Shown here: piece by piece, positions 27,132 to 37,075 of the stretch | How positions within the stretch are numbered: the stretch's first letter is position 1 | How the letters are laid out: each line of letters opens with the position of its first letter | Assembly: GCF_945890115.1 (NCBI RefSeq) | Contig: NZ_CAMDCK010000009.1 | Location: forward strand, 1-64,000 | Direction: 5' to 3' | From: Sphingorhabdus sp. EL138 | GTDB taxonomy: Bacteria > Pseudomonadota > Alphaproteobacteria > Sphingomonadales > Sphingomonadaceae | Length of the DNA stretch: 64,000 bases | Made by a program: the position numbers and the translations under genes | Notes under the pieces: model-generated | Seen by the model: the letters and a program-made list of their open reading frames with translations, nothing else | Database searches by the model: none | What the model was told of the DNA's origin: nothing

Positions 27132-28462
27132 TGTTGAACCTGCAGATTATGTAATATGTTTTCAAATGTTGGAAAACTCGTCGCAATGGGCGACACGTCG
27201 TCGACGGTGACCGCATGATAACAATGCTGACCCGCGACAGCAAAGCTCATGGCGATGCGGTGGTCGAGTGCGCTTGTTACCGTCGCGCCGCCTTCCACAG
27301 GTTCTCCTCCGCTGCCGTCAATGATGAGGCCATCTTCGCGTTCTTCAACCCGTGCGCCAATCGCTTTCAAACCCGTCGCCATGAGCGCGAGCCGGTCGGA
27401 TTCTTTCACGCGCAGTTCATCCAGACCACCGGTCGTTGTTCGGCCCTGCGCCATGCTCGCAGCGACGAAGAACACCGGAAATTCGTCAATCATGCTTGGC
27501 GCAACATCCGGTGGCACGTCGATACCGCGCAGGACAGAATGCCGCGCGGTGATGTCGGCCACGGGCTCCCCGCCAACTTCGCGTTCGTTTGCATACGTAA
27601 GGTCAGCGCCCATCGCCTCCAACATCTTGTAAATGCCTGTGCGCGTCGGGTTCATGCCGACATGGGTGACGGTAACTTCGCTACCCGGCGTAATGAGGGC
27701 CGCAACAATGAAAAAGGCTGCGGAGGACGGATCGCCGGGAACCTCTATCTGCTGCGGCTGTAACTCTGCTTCGCCCATCAGGCGAATATGCCGCACACCA
27801 TCGGCATCAACATCGACGGTTAAATCTGCACCAAAACCGCGCAGCATCCGTTCGCTATGGTCGCGGGTGGGCACAGGCTCGATGACTTCAGTGATGCCAG
27901 CGATGTTGAGCCCGGCCAGCAAGACGGCGCTTTTAATTTGGGCAGAGGCGACCGGCAGACGGTAGCTGATCGGTATGGCGGGCACCAATCCGCGCACCAT
28001 CAACGGCAGCATCCCGCCGGGGCTTGCCGTAAACTCGGCGCCCATTTGGCTGAGTGGATCAATCACGCGGCCCATCGGGCGTTTGGACAGGCTGGCATCG
28101 CCAATGAAGGTCGCGGTCAAACGGTGGCTGGCGACCAGCCCCATCAATAGCCGTGTCGACGTCCCGCTATTGCCCATGTCGAGTGCGCCCGATGGCTGCA
28201 TCAGGCCGCCCACGCCCACGCCGTTGACGGTCCAATTGCCTGCACCGGTGCGTTCGATCTGCGCGCCCATTGCCCGCATGGCCGCAGCGGTGGCGAGCAC
28301 GTCTTCGCCTTCCAGCAAGCCTGTAATTCTGCTTTCACCCACCGCAAGCGCGCTCAACATAAGCGCGCGGTGCGAAATGGATTTGTCGCCAGGAACCTTA
28401 AGCGTACCAAATAACGGGCCGCTGGGCTGGAAACTACCGGGTCTGGGAACTGCGTTGTGCAT
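27128..28462 (-). CDS. aroA: 3-phosphoshikimate 1-carboxyvinyltransferase (EPSP synthase)
   Basis: AroA joins shikimate-3-phosphate and phosphoenolpyruvate in aromatic amino acid synthesis. The 444 residues show PGDKSISHRALM at the N-terminus, LGN-type DMGNSGTSTRLLMG, the basic RPMGRVIDPL segment and DELRVKESDRLALM near the C-terminus. DMGNSGTS has Gly96 and an Ala-free context like the class II enzymes of many alphaproteobacteria, but kinetics cannot be read from sequence. First gene of the aroA - membrane protein - cmk run. Confidence 0.96.
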   Translation of the reverse strand: MHNAVPRPGSFQPSGPLFGTLKVPGDKSISHRALMLSALAVGESRITGLLEGEDVLATAAAMRAMGAQIERTGAGNWTVNGVGVGGLMQPSGALDMGNSGTSTRLLMGLVASHRLTATFIGDASLSKRPMGRVIDPLSQMGAEFTASPGGMLPLMVRGLVPAIPISYRLPVASAQIKSAVLLAGLNIAGITEVIEPVPTRDHSERMLRGFGADLTVDVDADGVRHIRLMGEAELQPQQIEVPGDPSSAAFFIVAALITPGSEVTVTHVGMNPTRTGIYKMLEAMGADLTYANEREVGGEPVADITARHSVLRGIDVPPDVAPSMIDEFPVFFVAASMAQGRTTTGGLDELRVKESDRLALMATGLKAIGARVEEREDGLIIDGSGGEPVEGGATVTSALDHRIAMSFAVAGQHCYHAVTVDDVSPIATSFPTFENILHNLQVQH

Positions 28463-28617
28463 GATGTTTTGCGCTTTGCGGATGATGCGCGTTCAAGTCA
28501 ACGACCACAGTAATTTTTGACAGCGGCGCGTCGCTGTGGCAGAGGCCGCGCCAATTGACGGTGATTCACAGACGTGTGTTGCCTTTCCAAGCCAGTTTAA
28601 AAGGATTTAAGCCCGCC

Positions 28618-28935
28618 ATGATCAAGGCTGAATGGGGAACCAAGCGCACTTGCCCGAAATGTGGCGTTCGTTTTTACGACCTGACCAAGGACGAACCGGT
28701 TGAATGCATCGAATGCGGCAACCAGTGGACGCCAGAGCCAGTTTTGAAATCGAAGCAGCCCATGCCGTTTGAAGAAATCGAAAAGAAGAAGGACGACTCG
28801 GATCTGGCGGATGACGACCTCGACATTGACGTCGATGCGGTTGATGGCGACGTGTCGCCCGACAATGACGTCGACTTGGGCGGTGACGAAGATCTTGGCG
28901 TTGCGGGCACGGAAGATGAGCCCGACGACATCTAA
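28618..28935 (+). CDS. TIGR02300-type zinc-ribbon protein
   Basis: The 105-residue protein starts with a zinc ribbon (Cys12/Cys15 and Cys30/Cys33) containing the FYDL motif of the TIGR02300 'FYDLN acid domain' family. Its second half is extremely acidic (runs of Asp/Glu). The function is unknown; the family is typical of alphaproteobacteria. ATG at 28618 is chosen because AAGGA precedes it and it gives the family start MIKAEWGTKR; the frame is open back to 28555. A tRNA-Ala gene follows downstream. Confidence 0.9.
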   Translation: MIKAEWGTKRTCPKCGVRFYDLTKDEPVECIECGNQWTPEPVLKSKQPMPFEEIEKKKDDSDLADDDLDIDVDAVDGDVSPDNDVDLGGDEDLGVAGTEDEPDDI

Positions 28936-29009
28936 TCTTCGGACTTGATATATATAGGGGCGCCCGCTAGTGGCGCTCCTCACCAAGGCTGTCCAATGGG
29001 CGGCCAGAT

Positions 29010-29085
29010 GGGGCCTTAGCTCAGCTGGTAGAGCGCTACACTGGCAGTGTAGAGGTCAGGGGTTCGACTCCCCTAGGCTCCACCA
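29010..29085 (+). tRNA. tRNA-Ala(GGC)
   Basis: The 76-base gene has acceptor GGGGCCT paired with AGGCTCC including the G3:U70 pair that identifies alanine. Other parts are D-arm TAGCTCAGCTGGTAGAGC, anticodon loop CTGGCAG (anticodon GGC), T-arm GGGGTTCGACTCCCC and encoded CCA. Confidence 0.97.
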
Positions 29086-29149
29086 ACCTTCGCTAAAGCT
29101 TCGGCTGGCGGGCCGCTCTGCGCTAGCGACGACTTCTCGTTCCCTAAGT

Positions 29150-29225
29150 TTCGTCGTGCTGAACTTGTTTCAGCACAAAACGCTACGTTAGCGCTTTATC
29201 CCGAAACGAGTTCGGGATGACGAGA
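29150..29225. repeat. Dispersed palindromic repeat before obgE
   Basis: GTGCTGAACTTGTTTCAGCAC (29157-29176) forms a 7-8 base stem around CTTG. TCCCGAAACGAGTTCGGGA follows at about 29199-29217. These are two hairpins of the dispersed family. They occupy the gap between tRNA-Ala and obgE, which contains no gene. Confidence 0.7.
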
Positions 29226-29249
29226 TCGTTTTGATAGTCTAAGGGCTAA

Positions 29250-30305
<1,056 letters not shown>

Positions 30306-30327
30306 ACTTCGCGCCACGCCCTTCCAA

Positions 30328-30405
30328 CTCCGTCACCCTGAACTTGTTTCAGGGTCTTAATGCGTTGCAAGAAAAGTAAGATGCTGGAACGAGTTCAGCA
30401 TGACG
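30328..30405. repeat. Dispersed palindromic repeat overlapping proB start region
   Basis: Two hairpins (CCCTGAACTTGTTTCAGGG, 30336-30354, and TGCTGGAACGAGTTCAGCA, about 30382-30400) lie between obgE and proB. The distal end contains the ATG at 30400 that opens the proB frame. Same family as the elements near 2635, 26120 and 29161. Confidence 0.7.
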
Positions 30406-30423
30406 ATTTTCGGTTTAGCGTCC

Positions 30424-31539
30424 GTGGATAAACTCTCACCCGCATCCTGCCCCTTATTGGTGGTGAAGGTCGGCTCCTCGTTGCTGGTGCAGCCGGACGG
30501 AACTGTGCGGCGGGAATGGCTTCAGACGCTCGTTGCGGATATCAGTGCGCGGCATAAGGCGGGGCAGCGGTGCATCATTGTCACCTCAGGCGCAATTGCG
30601 CTTGGCGCCCGCCGCTTGGGCTTTGACAAAGGTGGCCGCGCCAGCCTTGCCGATGCGCAGGCGGCTGCGTCCGTTGGACAGATTGTGTTATCGGGCATCT
30701 GGGCGGACCTGTTGGAAGGTCAGTCCTTGGCCGCAGCGCAGATGCTGGTGACGCTCGATGATCTTGAGGACCGCCGCCGTTATTTGAACATCGCGGCAAC
30801 GCTTGACCGATTGTTGGGCGCCGGCGCGGTGCCTGTCATCAACGAAAATGACAGCGTCGCCACAGAGGAAATCCGTTTTGGCGACAATGACCGCTTGGCC
30901 GCACGCGTGGCGCAAGCTGCGGGCGCGACAGGTGTCATATTGCTGTCGGACGTTGATGGCTTGTTCGACCGCGCGCCACATTTGCCGGGCGCAATGTTAC
31001 TGCCGACAATAGAGAAGATTGACGGCCGCGTGCGGGTAATGGTGGCTAAGGGCTCGTCTTCTGGCATGGGGTCTGGCGGGATGGCATCCAAATTGGATGC
31101 CGCAGATATTGCAACGCGGGCCGGGATCGGCCTTGTAATCGCGTCCGGCTTGCGCGACCATCCGCTTGCGGCGTTGGAGCAAGGTGGGCTTTCGACCTTC
31201 TTCGCCCCGCGTGAGGGTGGCTCAGCGCGTAAAAGCTGGCTCGGCGGGCGGCTGACAGTCAAGGGCCGGATCCGCATCGATGATGGCGCGGTGCAAGCGC
31301 TCAAGGCCGGAAGCAGCCTTCTGCCCGCTGGCGCACTGTCGGTAGAAGGCGAGTTTAAGCGCGGCGATGTCATCGACATCAGCGCCGATGACGGCCTTGC
31401 GATTGCACGCGGACTTTCCGAATATGATGCGGTCGATGCGGCGCGGATTTGCGGGCATCGGTCAAGCGAGTTGGCCGCCATATTGGGCACCGTGCCGCGT
31501 TCTGTACTCGTTCACCGCGATCAATTGGTGCTTTTGTGA
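30424..31539 (+). CDS. proB: Glutamate 5-kinase
   Basis: ProB phosphorylates glutamate, the first step of proline synthesis. It has an amino-acid-kinase domain (VVKVGSSLL, TSGAIALG, VPVINENDSV, FGDNDRLAA, then the GMGSGGMASKLDAA signature) and a C-terminal PUA domain from about residue 275. The frame opens at an ATG at 30400, but that codon is inside a dispersed repeat, so I place the start at GTG 30424 (371 residues). Neither has a strong ribosome site. Its stop overlaps the next gene's GTG by 4 bases. Confidence 0.9.
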   Translation: MDKLSPASCPLLVVKVGSSLLVQPDGTVRREWLQTLVADISARHKAGQRCIIVTSGAIALGARRLGFDKGGRASLADAQAAASVGQIVLSGIWADLLEGQSLAAAQMLVTLDDLEDRRRYLNIAATLDRLLGAGAVPVINENDSVATEEIRFGDNDRLAARVAQAAGATGVILLSDVDGLFDRAPHLPGAMLLPTIEKIDGRVRVMVAKGSSSGMGSGGMASKLDAADIATRAGIGLVIASGLRDHPLAALEQGGLSTFFAPREGGSARKSWLGGRLTVKGRIRIDDGAVQALKAGSSLLPAGALSVEGEFKRGDVIDISADDGLAIARGLSEYDAVDAARICGHRSSELAAILGTVPRSVLVHRDQLVLL

Positions 31540-32444
31540 AGACTGTCGCGCTGACGGGGGCGACGGGCTTTGTCGGGCGGATTACGCTGGATCGCTTGGT
31601 CGCGGCGGGTTGGCATGTGCGCGCATTGACGCGGCGGGACCAGCCTAAGACAGCAGGCGTGACATGGGTGCATGGTCGCCTCAATGATGCGGCCAGCCTC
31701 AAAGAATTGTGCAAGGGTGCGGATGCGGTGTTGCATGTCGCCGGCATTGTGAACGCGCCCGATGCGGCTGGTTTCGAAAGCGGCAATGTCGCTGGCACGG
31801 CAAATATCCTCGCCGCTGCCCAAATGGCGGGTATCGACCGCTTCGTCGCTGTCTCGTCACTCGCCGCGCGCGAACCGGCGCTGTCCTTATATGGCGCGAG
31901 CAAGGCTAAGGCCGAAAATCTTGTGAAAGCGTCGACGCTCGACTGGATCGTCATTCGGCCGCCGGGCGTCTATGGCCCCGGCGACACCGAAATGTTTGAT
32001 ATGTTCCGTATTGCGGCCAAGGGCTGGGCTTTGCTCCCGCCGCGCGGGCGCGTGTCCGTCATCCATGTTGATGATCTGGCCCGTTTGCTGGTGACGTTAT
32101 TATCTGCTGAAAATGTGTCGAAACGCATTTTTGAAGCCGATGACGGGACGACGGGTGGGTGGAGTCATGAAGCCTTTGCCAAAGCCATTGGCGCGGCGGT
32201 TGGCCGAAACATTACGGCCCTGCATGCACCAAGCTTTCTTTTGAAATTCGCCGGATGGGCGGACCGCGCGATCCGCGGACCAAAGGCGAAGCTGACGCCG
32301 GATCGCGCCAATTACCTTACGCATCCCGACTGGACCATTGATCCAGACGCTGCGCCAGCGGCACAGCTTTGGCAGCCGGAAATTGCAACGGCTTCGGGTC
32401 TGAAAGACACCGTAGGCTGGTATCGCAAGCACGGGTGGATGTAG
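31536..32444 (+). CDS. NAD-dependent epimerase/dehydratase, CerR-like ceramide reductase candidate
   Basis: This 302-residue extended SDR has a Rossmann motif (GATGFVGR, residues 8-15) and a YGASKAKAE active-site Tyr/Lys, with SSLAARE as the catalytic Ser region. In Caulobacter an SDR beside spt (CerR) reduces the 3-keto group during ceramide synthesis. The position here, just before an acyl carrier protein and spt, argues for the same job. The GTG at 31536 overlaps the proB stop (GTGA), which decides the start over the longer open frame to 31449. The precise substrate is inferred from context. Confidence 0.75.
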   Translation: MKTVALTGATGFVGRITLDRLVAAGWHVRALTRRDQPKTAGVTWVHGRLNDAASLKELCKGADAVLHVAGIVNAPDAAGFESGNVAGTANILAAAQMAGIDRFVAVSSLAAREPALSLYGASKAKAENLVKASTLDWIVIRPPGVYGPGDTEMFDMFRIAAKGWALLPPRGRVSVIHVDDLARLLVTLLSAENVSKRIFEADDGTTGGWSHEAFAKAIGAAVGRNITALHAPSFLLKFAGWADRAIRGPKAKLTPDRANYLTHPDWTIDPDAAPAAQLWQPEIATASGLKDTVGWYRKHGWM

Positions 32445-32534
32445 CGCCCTAGCCTCGCCCTTTTGCCGCCTTATTCGCTTGCCATAGCGCGACCATATGG
32501 GGCATTGGCTGCCAATCATATCGAGGATGTAAGA

Positions 32535-32780
32535 ATGACTGACAGGAGCGAAATGTTTGATCGCCTGAAGGGCCTGATTGAACCGTTTAACAAAAAAGGC
32601 ACCGAAGTTAGTGAGGCAACGACCTTTGCAGGCGACCTTGAATGGGACAGCCTGACCGTGATGGATTTTGTCGCTGAAGTCGAAGACAGCTTTGACATCA
32701 TCATCAGCATGAATTTGCAGGCTGAAATCGAAACTGTCGGCCAGTTGGTCGATGCCGTGACCAAGCTAACCGCTGCCTAA
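32535..32780 (+). CDS. Acyl carrier protein, sphingolipid-associated
   Basis: The 81-residue protein is an ACP with the phosphopantetheine site in EWDSLTVMDFV (Ser near residue 40). Such a second ACP is usually found beside spt in sphingolipid-making bacteria, where it is thought to deliver the acyl chain for the serine condensation. GAGG lies 9-12 bases before the ATG. The start is set by this and by alignment of the DSL motif; a longer open frame to 32463 has no ribosome site. It is followed by spt after 19 bases. Confidence 0.9.
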   Translation: MTDRSEMFDRLKGLIEPFNKKGTEVSEATTFAGDLEWDSLTVMDFVAEVEDSFDIIISMNLQAEIETVGQLVDAVTKLTAA

Positions 32781-32799
32781 TTTTTTACGAGAGACGGTA

Positions 32800-33999
32800 A
32801 TGACTGACTTATTTTCAAAATTTGACGCCTTAATCGCCCAGCGCGAAGGTCTGCTCGCCACGGGTGTAAAAGACCCGTTCAGCCTGGTGATGGAAGAAGT
32901 GAAGTCGCCCACCGTCGCGGTCGTCAATGGCAAGGAAACGATCCTGCTTGGCACCTATAATTATATGGGCATGACCTTTGACGATGACGTCATTGCCGCA
33001 GGCAAGCAAGCATTGGACGAATTTGGCGCTGGCACCACCGGCAGCCGCGTTCTGAACGGTACGTTTCAGGGCCATAAGGAATGCGAAGATGCGTTGAAGG
33101 AATTTTACGGGATGGACCATGCCATGGTCTTTTCCACGGGCTATCAGGCGAATTTGGGCATTATCAGCACGATCGCGGGCAAGGGCGATTACATCATCCT
33201 CGACATTGACAGCCATGCGTCGATTTATGATGGCTGCAAAATGGGTGATGCCGAAATCGTCGCCTTCCGCCACAATGATGTTGAGGCACTCGAAAAACGG
33301 CTGAAGCGTTTGCCTGCCGATGCGGGCAAATTGGTGGTGCTTGAGGGCGTTTATTCAATGCTTGGTGACGTTGCGCCGTTGAAGGAAATGATCCGCGTTT
33401 CGAAAGAGGCTGGCGCAATGATCCTGGTCGATGAAGCACATTCAATGGGCTTTATCGGCGAAAATGGACGGGGTGTGGCGGAAGAGCAAGGCGTGTTGGG
33501 CGATGTCGATTTCATCATTGGCACCTTCTCCAAATCGGTAGGCACCGTTGGCGGCTTCTGCGTGTCGAACCATCCCAAGTTTGAAATCATGCGGCTGGTA
33601 TGCCGCCCTTATGTCTTCACCGCGTCGCTTCCGCCATCGGTCGTTGCCTGTTCGGCGGCAAGCATCCGCAAGCTGATGCACAATAGTAACAAGCGCGGAC
33701 ATTTGTGGGAAAATTCAAAGAACCTGCATCAGGGGCTGCGCGATCTGGGCTTCCAATTGGGCACGCCCAATGCACAAAGCGCCATCATCGCGGTTATCAT
33801 GCCCGATCTGGAAAAGGGCGCGGCGATGTGGGCGGCCTTGCTTGAAAACGGGCTCTATGTGAACTTGGCACGTCCGCCCGCGACGCCAGCGGGTATGACC
33901 TTGCTGCGTTGTTCCTTATGCGCAGAACATAGCAGCGCGCAGGTGGCCGACATTCTCGACCGTTTCGAACGCGCGGGCAAAGCTGTCGGGATCATCTGA
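32800..33999 (+). CDS. spt: Serine palmitoyltransferase
   Basis: SPT condenses serine with a palmitoyl thioester to 3-ketosphinganine, the first step of sphingolipid synthesis. The 399 residues are a PLP-dependent alpha-oxoamine synthase: His139 (SHAS) that stacks on PLP, DEAH at 211-214 and the PLP lysine at about 245 in GTFSKSVG. It is soluble, like the Sphingomonas enzyme, and of similar length. This enzyme is the hallmark of sphingomonads. It follows the ACP closely and should be cotranscribed with it. Downstream, a DUF1275 gene begins 10 bases later. Confidence 0.95.
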   Translation: MTDLFSKFDALIAQREGLLATGVKDPFSLVMEEVKSPTVAVVNGKETILLGTYNYMGMTFDDDVIAAGKQALDEFGAGTTGSRVLNGTFQGHKECEDALKEFYGMDHAMVFSTGYQANLGIISTIAGKGDYIILDIDSHASIYDGCKMGDAEIVAFRHNDVEALEKRLKRLPADAGKLVVLEGVYSMLGDVAPLKEMIRVSKEAGAMILVDEAHSMGFIGENGRGVAEEQGVLGDVDFIIGTFSKSVGTVGGFCVSNHPKFEIMRLVCRPYVFTASLPPSVVACSAASIRKLMHNSNKRGHLWENSKNLHQGLRDLGFQLGTPNAQSAIIAVIMPDLEKGAAMWAALLENGLYVNLARPPATPAGMTLLRCSLCAEHSSAQVADILDRFERAGKAVGII

Positions 34000-34009
34000 C
34001 GGGACGTTC

Positions 34010-34663
34010 GTGAACAGGCTGGACCGTAACGCCCGCCTTTTGGCCGTCGGTTTCGCGGCCATGGCGGGCATGGTCGATGCCATTGGTTTCCTCGCCAGCG
34101 GCGGGTTTTTCCTGTCCTTTATGAGCGGAAATTCCACGCGGCTCAGCGTAGGTGTGGTCGACGCCGCGCCGTATGTGGGCATGGTCGCTGCGTTGCTGGC
34201 AAGCTTTGTGATTGGCGTCGTTGCAGGGTCACTTATTGGCCGCAAAAGCACCTTCGCGCACGCGCGGCGTCAGGCAATCATTCTCGGCATCATATCTCTG
34301 CTGCTGTTTGCCGCGCCACTCATTGCAAGCTTTGGATTTCTGCTCATAGGGCTATGCTTTGCGGCCTTCTGCATGGGGCTGGAAAACACGCTCTTTGAAC
34401 GCGAAGGGTCGGTGTCGTTCGGGCTCACTTATATGACCGGAGCGCTCGTTAAAATCGGGCAGGGGCTTGCCACGATGATCAGCGGCGGTCCGCGTTTGGA
34501 GTGGGTGCCATATCTGTTGCTATGGCTTGGCCTGATCAGCGGCGCTGCCGTTGGCGCGTTGATATTTGGTATCTTCGGATACCACAGCCTTTGGTTGCCC
34601 GCAGCTTATGCCGGCATTTTCGCACTTGCATTATTGGTCCAACGAAACCGCTTTAGCGGTTAA
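34010..34663 (+). CDS. DUF1275/YoaK family membrane protein
   Basis: The 217-residue protein has about six membrane segments and the DUF1275 signature (AGMVDAIGFLA, FMSGNSTRLSVG, CMGLENTLFEREG, LTYMTGALVKIGQ). The function is unknown; members are inner-membrane proteins sometimes proposed as transporters. The start is GTG at 34010, 10 bases after spt, so it may belong to the same transcript. Its end overlaps the convergent nucleotidyltransferase-like gene by 4 bases. A link to sphingolipids is only by position. Confidence 0.85.
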   Translation: MNRLDRNARLLAVGFAAMAGMVDAIGFLASGGFFLSFMSGNSTRLSVGVVDAAPYVGMVAALLASFVIGVVAGSLIGRKSTFAHARRQAIILGIISLLLFAAPLIASFGFLLIGLCFAAFCMGLENTLFEREGSVSFGLTYMTGALVKIGQGLATMISGGPRLEWVPYLLLWLGLISGAAVGALIFGIFGYHSLWLPAAYAGIFALALLVQRNRFSG

Positions 34664-35583
34664 CGCACAGCGCCTTTTGCCCATAGTTTTGGCACCAGAA
34701 ACAGCGCCGCGACTAACGGCCATTTGCGTTGCCATGGCTGGATGATGATCTGTGTTCCGGCGTGGCGGTTTATCTTCCACGCCAGATAATCAATCCCGCC
34801 GGCATAGGTGAACGCAGCCTTTGCAAGCCGTGCGATGGTCAGCAATTTGCCGCGTCGGCGCAAGCCGGGCCAACGGTTTTTCTCTTGCGCAATTTTGCCA
34901 TCTACATCTGGCAATAACAGAATTCTGTCGCCGCGCATTTTGTTCGCGATGCTGGTGTGGTTCAGCGCAGCGATGCCAAAACGGCCATAGCGTTCGGGGT
35001 CGAATGCCATAACAGATGAGGGCCGGTCCTTGCTTTCGGCACGCAGTTCAGCGCTATACGTCATCTGAAACCCCGACTGCCACAAATCGAGGATGCCTAC
35101 CTCCCGCTCAACAAATGCCAGTGCTGCATTAAGCAAAGTTGGTGCTGCCCCGGAAATCGCCATTATCGCCGCTTGTCGCGCCGTTTCATCTGCGCACCAT
35201 GCGAGGCGTGAGGGCTGTGCAAATCTGGCCCAGACAGAAACGGCAGAGGCAGCTGGCCGGTTGAGGTTATGAAAGTCGCTCTCGCTTAACACCGCGACTT
35301 TGGCGATGAGGCCATTATGTTGAAACGGAAAGACGTTGGGCGGCAGACGGCGGTTCCATTTCGCGAGCCAGCTTTTGCCATAAGCAGTCTTGTAATCTGA
35401 AACGATCAGGTAAAAGTCGAGCATCTCGCCCTGCAATTGCTCCGAGCGTAAACATGAACCGTAGAACAGCACGGCGCGCGCGGCACCCTGAAATTGCGCC
35501 GCGATGTGCGATGCAAATTCACTTACGCCTGCCTGCACCGGGACAGCCAATTCTTCAGCGACAAGTTGCGTAAGCGAGAGCAT
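34660..35583 (-). CDS. Putative nucleotidyltransferase, Tam41-like
   Basis: The 307-residue protein has a nucleotidyltransferase-like GS motif, FYGSCLRS (residues 40-47), with an acidic DFYLIVSD about 10 residues later. LIAKVAVLSESDFHNL and WARFAQPSRLAW parallel the body of Tam41-type CDP-diacylglycerol synthases. That similarity is my reading, not a search result. It lies 33 bases after the lipid kinase, in one minus-strand operon. A cytidylyltransferase acting on phosphorylated ceramide or a related lipid is a plausible inference. The C-terminal 50 residues are basic with a hydrophobic stretch, suggesting membrane contact. Confidence 0.55.
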   Translation of the reverse strand: MLSLTQLVAEELAVPVQAGVSEFASHIAAQFQGAARAVLFYGSCLRSEQLQGEMLDFYLIVSDYKTAYGKSWLAKWNRRLPPNVFPFQHNGLIAKVAVLSESDFHNLNRPAASAVSVWARFAQPSRLAWCADETARQAAIMAISGAAPTLLNAALAFVEREVGILDLWQSGFQMTYSAELRAESKDRPSSVMAFDPERYGRFGIAALNHTSIANKMRGDRILLLPDVDGKIAQEKNRWPGLRRRGKLLTIARLAKAAFTYAGGIDYLAWKINRHAGTQIIIQPWQRKWPLVAALFLVPKLWAKGAVR

Positions 35584-35616
35584 GTCTGGGGCCTTAGCCG
35601 CCTTTATGGGTGCTTG

Positions 35617-36588
35617 TTAAGCGGCTAGTTTCAGGAACGGGACCGGCGGTGTTGAGCGCAGAACGATTGGGCTACCGGGATGGGCCTGAAACACTTCGCC
35701 GTCTAGAACGACACTGCTTTGTTCGCTTTCAATGCGAATGACATCGCCTTGTTGAAAATGCACACCGCGCATATTGGTTTGCCCTAATTTTCCGCGCAGT
35801 GAGGCCGCAATCATTTTCAGCATCGCCAATGGTTTTTGGTCAACCGCCAGAAATTTCATCAGCCCGCGCTGCTTATTGTTGCCCGCTTGGCCGCCCAACA
35901 GAAGCTTTTCCAAAGTCGTCACAATCAGCACAGAAAAAGTGCCGTGCAATACACCATTGCGGATGAACGTTATGCTGACTGGTTTCGATCGTTGAGGCAG
36001 GAAACTGGCCTTTACGCTGATGACTGCAGAAAACAGGACAGCAACTACGGTCAAAAAATGGCTCAATCCATTGGGTAGGCCCAAGGGGTAAATCTTGTGC
36101 CGACAATATAAAATCGTTTCGGCAAGCCCCGCTCCGCCAAGGAACATGCCCAGCACCGGACGTGCACCTTCGCTGCCATCGCTCAGGGCAATGAGTTCGC
36201 GTACCACGATATGCTTTGACAGGTCGCCTTTTGCGACCTCAATAATCCGAGAAAGCGCCTCCAACGGGTCGCCCTCTGCGCCCAAATCCAGGGCGATCAG
36301 GTTCGTCTTGCCGTTCGGCAAGACAGCCACTGGTGGCGGAGTGCCCTCAAAATGGCCACCATGATAAAGCTCGGTCAGGGCGGATTGAACCGTACCATCA
36401 CCGCCGTTGATGACTAGCACCTTGGGCTTCACGCGGGCAATCATCTCCAACGCCTTGGCAATCTGGCCGATCTCTTCGACCTCATAATGGAATATATCCG
36501 GATTTTTGGCGCAATAGGTGCGAACTGCCGGCAACATAGATTGATTGCCAGTTGAATTCGGATTCGACAGGAGCGCCACTAAAGCCAA
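35617..36588 (-). CDS. Diacylglycerol kinase/LCB5-type lipid kinase, ceramide kinase candidate
   Basis: The 323-residue protein has the NGGDGT motif at 61-66 and the GMFLGGAGLAETILYCR segment of DAGK-catalytic proteins. These enzymes phosphorylate diacylglycerol, sphingoid bases or ceramide. In Caulobacter a ceramide kinase of this family is encoded near spt and feeds anionic sphingolipid synthesis. Here it sits between a DUF2141 gene (10 bases upstream) and the Tam41-like gene (33 bases downstream), about 1.6 kb from spt. Ceramide as substrate is inferred from this context; diacylglycerol is the alternative. Confidence 0.75.
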   Translation of the reverse strand: MALVALLSNPNSTGNQSMLPAVRTYCAKNPDIFHYEVEEIGQIAKALEMIARVKPKVLVINGGDGTVQSALTELYHGGHFEGTPPPVAVLPNGKTNLIALDLGAEGDPLEALSRIIEVAKGDLSKHIVVRELIALSDGSEGARPVLGMFLGGAGLAETILYCRHKIYPLGLPNGLSHFLTVVAVLFSAVISVKASFLPQRSKPVSITFIRNGVLHGTFSVLIVTTLEKLLLGGQAGNNKQRGLMKFLAVDQKPLAMLKMIAASLRGKLGQTNMRGVHFQQGDVIRIESEQSSVVLDGEVFQAHPGSPIVLRSTPPVPFLKLAA

Positions 36589-36598
36589 ATAAGAACCC

Positions 36599-37075
36599 TC
36601 ACATATATTTCAGATTGACGGTAATGCGCGTAACGCCTGGGCCAGCTTGAAAAGCAACCTTGTGAACTGATGGCCTGCCCAAATTCAGAATGCTGATGCT
36701 TGGGTTATTGGAAAAACCACCACCGTCTTGGCTAATATCAGTCTTGTCGTTGCCATTGCGGTCATGCCGGACAGCGATGCCATATTTGCCTTCGGAGGGA
36801 AGGGGGATACAGATATTCATGCTGCCTTCATTGGCGGGGCTTTCGACACGGTGAAGCCAGCGACCCTTTGCCAACCATGCATCACGGATTGCAGGATAGG
36901 ACTGGACGCGGATTTTTCCGCTCGATTCCTTCACGCCGCGTACCTGCACGAGCACAGCCGGCCCACTGCCCGAAGTGCATCGTGACATATCATTATTTAG
37001 CTCTTGGTTGGCTGCCGCTGTGCCGGAAATCAGCAGCAGACCAACTATAACCACAAGAGCGACACATTTCTTCAT
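36599..37075 (-). CDS. DUF2141 secreted protein
   Basis: The 158-residue protein begins with a signal peptide (MKKCVALVVIVGLLLISGTAAA). A beta-rich DUF2141 domain follows, with the usual HDRNGNDKTD segment (probably calcium-binding-like) and GGGFSNNP. The function is unknown. It is the first gene of the minus-strand lipid kinase operon. CAGGAG precedes the ATG by 7 bases, and its promoter must lie in the 128-base divergent gap shared with the LptF-like gene. Confidence 0.8.
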   Translation of the reverse strand: MKKCVALVVIVGLLLISGTAAANQELNNDMSRCTSGSGPAVLVQVRGVKESSGKIRVQSYPAIRDAWLAKGRWLHRVESPANEGSMNICIPLPSEGKYGIAVRHDRNGNDKTDISQDGGGFSNNPSISILNLGRPSVHKVAFQAGPGVTRITVNLKYM

